Source: Thermoanaerobaculia bacterium | Lineage (GTDB): Bacteria > Acidobacteriota > Thermoanaerobaculia > Gp7-AA8 | Direction: 5' to 3' | Length of the DNA: 16,220 nt | NCBI GenBank assembly: GCA_017883215.1 | Contig: JADGOA010000040.1 | Coordinates: forward strand, 1 to 16,220 | Shown: piece after piece, positions 1 to 5,635 of the stretch | Layout: each line of letters starts with the position of its first letter | How positions within the stretch are numbered: the first letter of the stretch is position 1 | Position numbers and translations under genes: made by a program | The notes under the pieces: generated by a model | The model's input: the letters and a program-made list of their open reading frames with translations, nothing else | What the model was told of the DNA's origin: nothing | The model's database searches: none

Positions 1-69
1 CCCGTCGCCATGACCGCTCTGTTCACGTGGCTCGGGGTGCGGGCGTTCATGAGACGGGCGGTGAGCTGA
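1..69 (+). CDS. 3' end of an unidentified gene, probably a membrane protein
   Basis: Frame 1 is open from the window edge to a TGA at 67-69 and encodes 22 residues ending in FTWLGVRAFMRRAVS. The short hydrophobic stretch followed by a basic tail (RRA) resembles the last membrane helix and cytoplasmic end of an inner-membrane protein such as a transporter permease, but this is inference from composition only. No family can be assigned from so few residues. No obvious terminator hairpin follows it before the next gene. Confidence 0.4.
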   Translation, partial: PVAMTALFTWLGVRAFMRRAVS

Positions 70-204
70 AGCAGGTCCTGAGTTAATATCAATCAAAGCG
101 GCCCAACGGAAATGCTCCCTCACCGACAGACACAGCGCCATGCGTGCAGGGTTGCCTCTCTCCGGTCCAGATGAATTCACCGTGCTGCCTGACGGGTGGA
201 AAAA

Positions 205-240
205 TAGACTTCGGGCGGCGGGGGCAGTAGACTTCCGGGC
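205..240. promoter_or_regulatory. Direct repeat tagacttc(c)gggc upstream of a ribbon-helix-helix gene
   Basis: Two near-identical copies, tagacttcgggc at 205-216 and tagacttccgggc at 228-240, lie 23 bp apart, about two helical turns. TAGACT also resembles a -10 hexamer. They sit 28-63 nt upstream of the TTG start at 268. Ribbon-helix-helix proteins often bind paired sites on one face of the helix, so an autoregulatory operator or promoter is possible. That is inference. The rest of 70-249 shows nothing I can name. Confidence 0.3.
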
Positions 241-267
241 AGCCAATTCTCAAAGAGGAGCAACACG

Positions 268-546
268 TTGAATCCAGTCAAAAGCAATCGCGGTCGCCCC
301 ATCGTCCATACCGAGCCGTGGGCGAAGATCACGGTCGTTCTGCTCGACCGTCATGTCGCTTACCTCGATCGTCTGGCCATCGACATCCGCTTGAGGCACG
401 GTAAGGCGATCAGCCGCGCCGAGCTCATTCGCGGCCTGATCGAGGCGGCCTTCCAGAGCGGCATCGATCTGTCGCAGGCTGATTCGCTCGATTCGCTCGT
501 CGATCTCCTTGTCGGCTCGGCCGGTAAGAAGAAAGCGACGCGCTGA
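268..546 (+). CDS. Small ribbon-helix-helix-type protein
   Basis: 92 residues. The start is TTG at 268, chosen because aaagaggag at 251-259 is a good ribosome-binding site with suitable spacing. Residues about 19-66 have the CopG/Arc-like pattern: a strand (AKITVVLLDRHV), helix A (AYLDRLAIDIRLRHG), then helix B beginning with ISRAELIRGLIEAAF. The Ser-Arg-Ala-Glu turn before helix B is typical of such DNA-binding domains. The C-terminus is basic (GKKKATR). The protein resembles the product of the convergent gene at 425-823, and both share a helix ending in SGIDL. It may be an antitoxin-like or autonomous small regulator. No toxin gene is adjacent. The family call rests on pattern only. Confidence 0.6.
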   Translation: MNPVKSNRGRPIVHTEPWAKITVVLLDRHVAYLDRLAIDIRLRHGKAISRAELIRGLIEAAFQSGIDLSQADSLDSLVDLLVGSAGKKKATR

Positions 547-823
547 TCCGCGCTGTTCTGCCGTAAGGTCCTCGGAGCCCCCCGGCTGCGAGGACGGCAA
601 TCTCCTGCTCATTGCTTGCAGCAGTGAGATCGATTCCGCTTTCCTCGAAGCGGTCGAGGATCGCTCGAATGGCGTGCGGCCATCCGAACGCGACCGGCAT
701 GTCGGGATTCATCGCCTGACTGACCTGCTCCAGGTAATCGAGGTGCACGGCCGAAAGCGCGAGCGTTTCGATCTCATCGCCCTCCGCTCTCCCTCCGGCG
801 GCGACCTTCGTGACGAGCTTCAT
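425..823 (-). CDS. Second ribbon-helix-helix-like small protein, convergent with its neighbour
   Basis: The ATG at 823 (minus) is preceded by gggagagg at good spacing. Up to 132 residues. Residues about 18-75 align by eye with the product of 268-546: both have a strand, a helix with a YL(D/E) motif, a loop, a helix with RAIL/RGLI, then ESGIDL or QSGIDL and a leucine-rich end. The last 50 or so residues are Arg/Ser-rich and antisense to the plus-strand gene, so the natural stop may have been lost by a frameshift near the C6 run at about 578-583, and the true gene may be shorter. The overlap with 268-546 is 122 nt. Function is unknown; DNA binding is inferred. Confidence 0.5.
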   Translation of the reverse strand: MKLVTKVAAGGRAEGDEIETLALSAVHLDYLEQVSQAMNPDMPVAFGWPHAIRAILDRFEESGIDLTAASNEQEIAVLAAGGLRGPYGRTARISASLSSYRPSRQGDRRANRANQPATDRCRSGRPPRSGRE

Positions 824-917
824 AGAAAGCCTCTCCCGTTGAGGAGTGACGCGGGTCGAAGATTCCCTACCCACGGCAGAAAAATTTCTGTGTGCCGCCG
901 GCGGGTGGGACTGATCA

Positions 918-973
918 AGTCACCGGGTCAGCAGGTCACCGGGTCGCCACGGTGACCCGGTGATCTGGTACCC
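918..973. repeat. 8-bp unit array with inverted half, in a divergent promoter spacer
   Basis: The stretch reads in seven consecutive 8-mers: agtcaccg, ggtcagca, ggtcaccg, ggtcgcca, cggtgacc, cggtgatc, tggtaccc. The first four and the next two are inverted relative to each other, so tcaccgggtc (936-945) pairs perfectly with gacccggtga (954-963) around an 8-nt loop. It lies between the divergent genes starting at 823 (minus) and 1034 (plus), so it cannot be a 3'-end terminator for either. Confidence 0.75.
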
Positions 974-1021
974 ACCCGTTGGCTCGATCCGCAAGGACAG
1001 CCTCTCCGCGGGAGAATTCGT

Positions 1022-1033
1022 TATCGTTGCCAC
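1022..1033 (+). promoter_or_regulatory. -10-like hexamer for a leaderless start
   Basis: TATCGT at 1022-1027 lies six nucleotides before the GTG start at 1034, and there is no Shine-Dalgarno sequence between. A transcript starting the usual 6-7 nt after a -10 element would begin at the start codon itself. No convincing -35 is seen. Confidence 0.35.
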
Positions 1034-2497
1034 GTGCCCACATACGACGCCGTGGTGGTTGGCGCCGGCCCGAACGGACTCGCGGCCGGGATTCTCCTGG
1101 CGCAGGCCGGCATTTCCGTTCAGATCCTCGAAGCGAACGCGATGATCGGCGGCGGTGCCCGCACGGGCGAGCTGACGCTCCCCGGATATCTCCACGATTA
1201 CTGTTCGGCGATCCATCCGATGGCGATCGTTTCGCCGTTCTTCCGCACGCTTCCCCTGAAGGAGCACGGTCTGTCGTGGTGCGAGTCGCCGCTGTCGGTC
1301 GCGCATCCGCTCGACGATGGCGGCGCCGCGATTCTGGAACTGTCGCTCGAGAAGACCGCAGAGGGACTGCAACGGGACGGCCCGGCGTACCGCGGGCTCA
1401 TGGAACCGTTCGTCCGCCACGCTGCGCAGCTCGTTCCCGAGATTCTCAGGCCCATCGCGCACGTTCCGCGGCACCCGCTGCTCCTGGCGCGACTCGGACT
1501 GGCCGGCCTTCGATCGGCGCAGTCAGTCGCGAAGCGCTTCGAGACCGATCGCGCACGGGCGCTCTTCGCCGGATGTGCGGCTCACTCGTTTCTTCCTCTC
1601 GATCGGGCGGGGTCGGCATCGTTTGGAATCGTGCTTGCGCTGACGGGGCACACCACCGGCTGGCCTTGCGCCCGGGGCGGGTCGGGCGCGATCGCCGAAG
1701 CGCTCGCGTCCCACTTTCGCTCGCTTGGCGGCGTCATCGAGACGTCACATCCTGTGCGCTCGATGCGCGACATCGCACGATCTTCGCGGGCTGTGATCTT
1801 CGATGTTGGACCGCGGCAGCTCGCGGACATCGCCGCAGCCGACCTGCCGTCACGCTACGTGGAGAAGCTGCGCGACTTCCGCTACGGGCCCGGCGTGTTC
1901 AAGGTCGACTGGGCTCTCGACGGGCCGATTCCGTGGCGTGCGCGAGAGTGCCGGCAGTCGGCGACGGTTCATGTCGGCGGCACGTTCGAGGAAATCGCCG
2001 AGCACGAGTCAGCGATCTGGCGCGGTCGGACGACGGCGCGGCCCTTCGTCCTCGTTGCCCAGCAGAGCCTCGTCGACAACACGCGTGCTCCGGCGGGAAA
2101 GCAGACCGGCTGGGCGTACTGTCACGTCCCGCAAGGATCGACGGAGGACATGACGGAGCCGATCGAGGCACAGCTGGAACGGTTCGCCCCCGGGTTTCGC
2201 GACCGCATCCTTGCGCGCCACACGATGAATTCGGAGCAGTACCAGGTTCACGACGCCAATCTCATCGGGGGCGACATCGCCGGCGGTGCGAACGATCTCG
2301 CGCAGTTTCTGGCGCGCCCGTTCCCGACGCTTCACTTGTCCGATCCATACGCGACGCCGAACCAGCGCATCTACATCGGCTCGAGCTCCACCCCGCCCGG
2401 TGGCGGAGTCCACGGTATGTGTGGCTACTGGGCAGCGCGATCAGCCCTCAGCCGGGTGTTTGGAAAGAGCGAGCGGGCTCTGGGGCATACGCGCTAA
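1034..2497 (+). CDS. Phytoene-desaturase-like FAD-dependent oxidoreductase
   Basis: 487 residues from a GTG start. The N-terminus YDAVVVGAGPNGLAAG (4-19) is a Rossmann dinucleotide-binding fold with GxGxxG, followed by an acidic residue in ILEAN and then IGGGART, the usual FAD-binding signature of the phytoene desaturase/carotenoid isomerase/amine oxidase superfamily. The C-terminal block RIYIGSSSTPPGGGVHGMCGYWAA is the second FAD-contact motif of the same family. Length fits. Substrate is not predictable: relatives oxidise or isomerise carotenoids or other isoprenoids, and no carotenoid genes are adjacent. The stop codon lies inside the left arm of a long inverted repeat (2486-2599) that probably terminates transcription. 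Confidence 0.85.
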   Translation: MPTYDAVVVGAGPNGLAAGILLAQAGISVQILEANAMIGGGARTGELTLPGYLHDYCSAIHPMAIVSPFFRTLPLKEHGLSWCESPLSVAHPLDDGGAAILELSLEKTAEGLQRDGPAYRGLMEPFVRHAAQLVPEILRPIAHVPRHPLLLARLGLAGLRSAQSVAKRFETDRARALFAGCAAHSFLPLDRAGSASFGIVLALTGHTTGWPCARGGSGAIAEALASHFRSLGGVIETSHPVRSMRDIARSSRAVIFDVGPRQLADIAAADLPSRYVEKLRDFRYGPGVFKVDWALDGPIPWRARECRQSATVHVGGTFEEIAEHESAIWRGRTTARPFVLVAQQSLVDNTRAPAGKQTGWAYCHVPQGSTEDMTEPIEAQLERFAPGFRDRILARHTMNSEQYQVHDANLIGGDIAGGANDLAQFLARPFPTLHLSDPYATPNQRIYIGSSSTPPGGGVHGMCGYWAARSALSRVFGKSERALGHTR

Positions 2498-2599
2498 CTT
2501 AGGACCTGTAGGGACGCGCAGCAGCGCGTCCGCAGCTTTGTGCCCCGAGAGCGGACGCGCTGCTGCGCGTCCCTACAAAACAGTAAGTTAGCGGGTATG
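2486..2599. repeat. Nested long inverted repeat between convergent genes; probable bidirectional terminator
   Basis: An outer stem pairs 2486-2501 with 2584-2599 (one mismatch). An inner stem pairs 2508-2533 with 2551-2576, 26 bp without mismatch, around a 17-nt loop. The inner arm is GC-rich (gacgcgcagcagcgcgtc core). The outer left arm contains the last codons and TAA of the gene ending at 2497. It lies between convergent genes, which fits termination in both directions, but there is no long T tract. I recall similar dispersed repeats from other GC-rich genomes; this is unverified. Confidence 0.8.
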
Positions 2600-2668
2600 G
2601 GGGTCGGGGCTCGGAGGCGAGAGCGGACGGTTCGGCGCCCGACCCCTGACCCCCGACCCCCGACCCCC
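2599..2668. repeat. 7-bp unit array (gggggtc / gaccccc) with inverted halves
   Basis: The left part has gggggtc (2599-2605) and ggggctc (2606-2612). The right part has gacccct followed by three gaccccc units in exact 7-bp register (2641-2668). The two parts are inverted copies that can pair around about 28 nt. The array directly follows the long inverted repeat and lies 28 nt beyond the stop of the minus-strand permease remnant. Confidence 0.7.
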
Positions 2669-2696
2669 TGCCTCTTGGATGTCCGCCCGTTTCCCA

Positions 2697-3493
2697 TCAG
2701 TGGACAATGCCGAACACGTAGTAGAGAAGGCAGAGGAGCGCCAGGACCACCGAGCCGGCGCGGACATCTCTCCATCGGCCGGCCATCAGCTTCATGACCG
2801 GGTGAAGGACCAGCCCCGCCGTCAATCCGTTGGCGATGTTGTACGTGAACGCCATCACCACGATGGTCGCGAATGCCGGTCGCGGATTCGATGTATGCGC
2901 CGCTCGTGGAGGTGCCGACCAGGCCGCTGAAGATACAGGCGAGCGCATCGACGGTCATCGGCTTTTCGATTTGCGGAAAGTTGCCTTTCTCGTCGAGCAT
3001 CCCGGCGGCAGCACCGACGCCGACGAGCGTGCCGAGCGTGTCCAGGAGAGACATCAGGAACAGGGTCAGGAGAAAACAGCCCGATTCCCGCGGCAAAGCT
3101 GTGCTTCAGAGACGGCGACACGGCATCCGCCAGCCACGTGCGAACCCCGAGAAATGTGATCACGAGAAAGACGATGCCGCTGACGAACACGGCGCCGAGT
3201 CGTAGCTGCCATCCGATGCCGAAGGCAGCCAGCCCGAAAGCGATGAACGCGTTCTCGCCCATGTACGGTGCTACGGCGATGGGCCGGTTGGCGTAGAGGC
3301 CCATCAGCAGGGTTCCGAATGCGGCCGTCAGGATCGTGGCCACGGTGCTCGGTCCGGAGGGAATGCCGGCGAACTCGAGAATGGCCGGGTTCACGACGAT
3401 GATGTACGCCATCGACACGAACGTCGTGATCCCGCCGACGATCTCCGTGCGGAGAGTGCTGCCGCGTTCAGCGACGCGAAAGCGCGCGAGCAT
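2697..3493 (-). pseudogene. Remnant of an AzgA/NCS2-type purine permease with two internal deletions
   Basis: The start is ATG at 3493. Three segments in three frames read as parts of one transporter. The first (3493 to about 3085) carries RGSTLRTEIVGGITTF, MAYIIVVNPAIL, GLYANRPIAVAPYMGENAF and SLKHSFAAGIGL. The second (about 3085-2885) carries SLLDTLGTLVGVGAAAGML and GTSTSGAYIESATG. The third (about 2885-2697) carries FATIVVMAFTYNIANGLTAG and a hydrophobic C-terminus ending YVFGIVH. Intact family members are about 430-450 residues. Here the stretch between the GIGL helix and the SLLDT helix, and the stretch between YIESATG and PAFATIVV, are missing, each with a frame change. The surviving segments are otherwise well conserved, so inactivation looks recent. 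An assembly error is the main alternative. Confidence 0.8.
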
Positions 3494-3499
3494 GGAGGG

Positions 3500-3505
3500 A
3501 TTCTA
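3500..3505 (-). promoter_or_regulatory. -10-like TAGAAT for the permease remnant
   Basis: Read on the minus strand, TAGAAT at 3505-3500 is six nucleotides before the ATG at 3493, with no purine-rich ribosome-binding site between. This spacing implies a leaderless mRNA. The hexamer overlaps the edge of the 7-bp repeat array at 3504-3535. Confidence 0.4.
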
Positions 3506-3611
3506 AGTCCTGAGTCCTGAGTCCTAAGTCCTGAGATTGCCGGGTTGAGTTGTCACGTTGCGAGGCGACTCCTCCGCGAGTCGGCACGTCCCCCCTCAGG
3601 ACTCAGGACTC
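3504..3611. repeat. 7-bp unit array tgagtcc/taagtcc with inverted copy ctcagga
   Basis: Units taagtcc, tgagtcc, tgagtcc, taagtcc run in exact 7-bp register at 3504-3531 and continue as tgag. The inverted counterpart, ctcagga twice and ctcgg, is at 3595-3613. The 60 nt between form the loop. The array sits directly upstream of the permease remnant and downstream of the BON gene on the minus strand. Confidence 0.75.
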
Positions 3612-3635
3612 GGCACACGCGCGCACTCTGCACAA

Positions 3636-3664
3636 ACAAGAAAAGGCGCGCCGCGAGGCGCGCC
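3636..3664 (-). terminator. Rho-independent terminator of the BON-domain gene
   Basis: On the minus strand ggcgcgcc (3664-3657), loop tcgc, ggcgcgcc (3652-3645) is followed by ttttcttgttt. A perfect 8-bp GC stem with a T-rich tail 28 nt after the stop at 3692 is a textbook intrinsic terminator. The stem core contains the palindrome ggcgcgcc twice. Confidence 0.85.
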
Positions 3665-3691
3665 CGGTCGACGGCGATTGCGGCTACGCCG

Positions 3692-3979
3692 TCACTTGAC
3701 CTGAATGTTGTCGATGACCCGCTTCACGCCATGGACGCTGTTCGCTGCATCGCGAATCGCGTTCCGCTGCGTCACGGTATCGACTGTCCCGGTCAACGTC
3801 ACCACGCCGCTGTCGACGGTCACGCCGATCTCAGTAGCTTGTGTCGGGTAGATCGCGGCGATCTTTCCCTTGACGTCCACTTTCATCGCTTCGTCCGTCG
3901 GGATGACGCGGTTGATCGAGCCGCACGCCAGCCCGAAGATCAGCAGGAAGACCGTGGCGAAATACAACTTCCGATTCAT
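3692..3979 (-). CDS. BON-domain lipoprotein
   Basis: 95 residues. The start at 3979 is chosen because aaaggaggca lies just upstream on the minus strand at ideal spacing and because it gives a clean signal sequence: MNRKLYFATVFLLIFGLACG, with Cys19 as a likely lipidation site (the GLAC box is not fully canonical). Residues about 35-95 form one BON domain: VDVKGKIAAIYPT, IGVTVDSGVVTLTGTVDT, then AIRDAANSVHGVKRVIDNIQV, with the conserved Gly before the ValThrLeuThrGly strand. BON domains of the OsmY/DolP kind associate with the membrane or periplasm. An envelope-maintenance role is inferred. The gene has its own terminator and its own likely promoter in the 153-nt spacer upstream. Confidence 0.85.
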   Translation of the reverse strand: MNRKLYFATVFLLIFGLACGSINRVIPTDEAMKVDVKGKIAAIYPTQATEIGVTVDSGVVTLTGTVDTVTQRNAIRDAANSVHGVKRVIDNIQVK

Positions 3980-4005
3980 TTGACTGCCTCCTTTTTTTGT
4001 CGCTG

Positions 4006-4030
4006 CAGCGATCGGTAGTAGCAATCGCTG
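4006..4030. promoter_or_regulatory. Inverted repeat upstream of the BON gene
   Basis: cagcgat (4006-4012) and atcgctg (4024-4030) are perfect inverted copies around an 11-nt spacer, 27-51 nt upstream of the BON start. It could be an operator or part of the promoter. Nothing else in 3980-4132 is recognisable. Confidence 0.25.
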
Positions 4031-4132
4031 TACCGGGCTGCGGGTCGACGGCAGCAGCCTCTGCCGTTGAAGCAGGCGCGCCGCCGCCTGAACGTTGCCA
4101 GGCGGACACCGAAGCACTGACTGCTTCCGAGC

Positions 4133-4504
4133 TCACGCCGACATGCGCTGGGAGGCGGGCGGAAGAAATCCCTTCACGGCGGCGAGCAGCGAGAAGAGAT
4201 CGAAAGGTTTCGGGAGGACGAGATCGGCGTCGGCGAAGCTGTCCGTCTCGCCCATGGCGGAGGTGACGATGACCGCTGGCCGTGGCTGTGGTCCGCGCAT
4301 GATCTGGGCAAGAACGGAGCGCCCGTCGAGGCGCGGCATCATCACGTCGAGAATGACGACGGCGTAATCGCGGAGCAAAAGCTTTTGAAGAGCATCGCAT
4401 CCGTCCGACGCGGTGTCGACGTCAGTTCCAGAACGGCGAAGCGCGGCCACCAGAAGCTGACGGATTCCTTCGTCATCATCGACGACCAGGACACGGGATG
4501 ACAT
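4133..4504 (-). CDS. Single-domain response regulator (receiver only)
   Basis: 123 residues from ATG at 4504, with a gagg ribosome-binding element upstream. It is a complete CheY-like receiver: acidic pocket DDD (9-11), phosphoacceptor Asp53 in VVILDVMMPRLDG, Thr81-Ser82 in the switch position and Lys99 in LVLPKPFD. There is no output domain, so it acts by protein contact or as a phosphorelay intermediate. No histidine kinase is next to it, so the partner is unknown. The stop at 4133 lies 153 nt before the BON start on the same strand. An upstream in-frame ATG exists but has a worse ribosome-binding site and would add residues outside the fold. Confidence 0.9.
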   Translation of the reverse strand: MSSRVLVVDDDEGIRQLLVAALRRSGTDVDTASDGCDALQKLLLRDYAVVILDVMMPRLDGRSVLAQIMRGPQPRPAVIVTSAMGETDSFADADLVLPKPFDLFSLLAAVKGFLPPASQRMSA

Positions 4505-4530
4505 GAATGCCTCGGCCCAATGGCGGCACA

Positions 4531-4548
4531 TGCAATTCAATGATTGCA
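4531..4548. promoter_or_regulatory. Inverted repeat upstream of the response regulator
   Basis: tgcaat (4531-4536) and attgca (4543-4548) are perfect inverted copies separated by 6 nt, 27-44 nt before the response-regulator start. It is a possible operator. This AT-rich patch stands out in GC-rich surroundings. Confidence 0.3.
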
Positions 4549-4592
4549 CTCGCCATGCCTGAGGACGGAGAGGACCCGAGATCGTCAATTTG

Positions 4593-4622
4593 TGTGGCAC
4601 AGACAGGAGTGTCTGTGCCACA
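4593..4622. repeat. Dispersed hairpin, ggag-loop family, copy 1
   Basis: tgtggcacagaca (4593-4605) pairs perfectly with tgtctgtgccaca (4610-4622) around the tetraloop ggag. It lies between the YccA-like gene (stop 4645) and the response regulator on the minus strand, so it may terminate the former. A 20-bp stretch ending in gtgccaca recurs exactly at 11823-11842. Confidence 0.8.
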
Positions 4623-4644
4623 GGTCGCCCCCCCTGACTGGCGC

Positions 4645-5358
4645 TCAGCGGCGACGGTCGCCGCCGCCGAAAAGGCGAAGCAGCATCAGGAAGAGGTTGA
4701 TGAAGTCGAGGTATAGAGCCAGAGCGCCGATGATCGCCAGGTTCTCCTGCATGGGGCCGGTGACCGTGGCGTAGGACTTCAGTTTCTGCGTGTCCCATGC
4801 CGTCAGGCCGACGAAGACGAGCACGCCGAGAACGCTGACCATGAATCCGAGGGCGCTGGAGTGAATGAAGACGTTCACGATCGAGGCGATGACGAGGCCG
4901 ATGAGCCCCATGAAAAAGAACGATCCCCAGGAGGTGAGGTCGCGCTTCGTGACCATGCCGTAGACGCTCATGGCGCCGAACATCCCGGCGGCGGTGACGA
5001 ATGCCTGGAAGATCGTCGCCTGTGTGTAGGCGAAGAAGATGACGCTGAGAGTGAGGCCGTTGATCAGGGAGAAGACCAGAAACATGGAGGCCGCGGCCGC
5101 AGGCGAGAGCCGCCTCAGTGCCGCTGACAGAATTAGGACAAGTCCGAACTCGGCGATGAGCAGAACCCACCGCAAAGGCGTCCCGAAGACGAGTTGCTGC
5201 ATGGCGGGGGAGCTGACGACCCAGACGGCTGCGAACGCCGTCAGAAGAAGGCCGCCGAACATCCACGCGTATACCGAGCGGATGAACGTCCGCACCCGCA
5301 AATCGGTTTCTGCGGTGCTGGAGCTGATCCACGCCGGCTGTTGATCGAATCTATCCAT
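4645..5358 (-). CDS. Bax inhibitor-1/YccA family membrane protein
   Basis: 237 residues. The start is ATG at 5358, preceded on the minus strand by ggaggga, a strong ribosome-binding site. The N-terminal 25 residues are polar. Seven hydrophobic segments follow (about 28-50, 60-80, 88-108, 112-133, 143-163, 170-190 and 205-230). Family features are FIRSVYAWMFGGLLLTAF near the start, SLINGLTLSVIF in the middle, VNVFIHSSALGF, LTAWDTQKLK with the conserved acidic residue, and ALALYLDFINLFLMLLRLFG at the end. Members form pH-sensitive channels or Ca2+ leak pores or interact with FtsH. The exact role here is unknown. It is divergent from dnaK. Confidence 0.92.
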   Translation of the reverse strand: MDRFDQQPAWISSSTAETDLRVRTFIRSVYAWMFGGLLLTAFAAVWVVSSPAMQQLVFGTPLRWVLLIAEFGLVLILSAALRRLSPAAAASMFLVFSLINGLTLSVIFFAYTQATIFQAFVTAAGMFGAMSVYGMVTKRDLTSWGSFFFMGLIGLVIASIVNVFIHSSALGFMVSVLGVLVFVGLTAWDTQKLKSYATVTGPMQENLAIIGALALYLDFINLFLMLLRLFGGGDRRR

Positions 5359-5534
5359 TAAGAGTCCCTCCGATTCGCCGCGATGATAACAACGGCTTCC
5401 GCCGGTGCATTCGCCGGCCTCGACTGAGATTCGCGGCACTGGCGAGATCGACGAGCGGGGCGGCACAAAGGGCGACTCGGTCACGACCCCAAACGGCTTT
5501 TCCCTCAGCAGCTTACGTGATGTAGGAACGCTCT

Positions 5535-5574
5535 TTGCCAAGGGAATTAACAATGGTAGACTCAGGTTTAGTCT
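5535..5574 (+). promoter_or_regulatory. Probable dnaK promoter with overlapping inverted repeat
   Basis: TTGCCA (5535-5540) and TAGACT (5557-5562), 16 bp apart, resemble sigma-70-type -35 and -10 elements, 74 nt upstream of the dnaK ATG. The -10 overlaps an inverted repeat agact (5558-5562) and agtct (5570-5574) with a 7-bp centre. This geometry resembles an HspR (HAIR) operator, whose arms are also separated by seven bases, but the sequence does not match the actinobacterial consensus. Neither CIRCE (ttagcactc arms) nor a HAIR consensus was found. Confidence 0.45.
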
Positions 5575-5592
5575 TTCAGTAAACTTGATAGC

Positions 5593-5608
5593 AGCATGCT
5601 CACATGCT
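5593..5608 (+). promoter_or_regulatory. Inverted repeat in the dnaK leader
   Basis: agcatg (5593-5598) and catgct (5603-5608) are perfect inverted copies around ctca, and the match extends to 8 of 9 when lengthened by three bases. It is 28 nt before the dnaK start and just ahead of the aggagaagg ribosome-binding site, so it could be an operator or a leader hairpin. Confidence 0.3.
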
Positions 5609-5635
5609 CCTAAGTCACAGAAGGAGAAGGGAACT

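Noticed and set aside
509..955. 148-codon plus-strand frame through the RHH region
   Set aside because: Antisense to the minus-strand RHH-like gene, which has a good ribosome-binding site and a paralogue; this frame has neither.
979..2502. Arg-rich 507-codon open frame overlapping the oxidoreductase gene
   Set aside because: It is out of frame with a clear FAD-enzyme coding sequence, has extreme Arg/Ser content and no recognisable motif; typical of GC-rich shadow frames.
5521..5635. CIRCE or HAIR operator before dnaK
   Set aside because: No ttagcactc/gagtgctaa or cttgagt/actcaag arms could be found on either strand; only a weaker inverted repeat of similar geometry.
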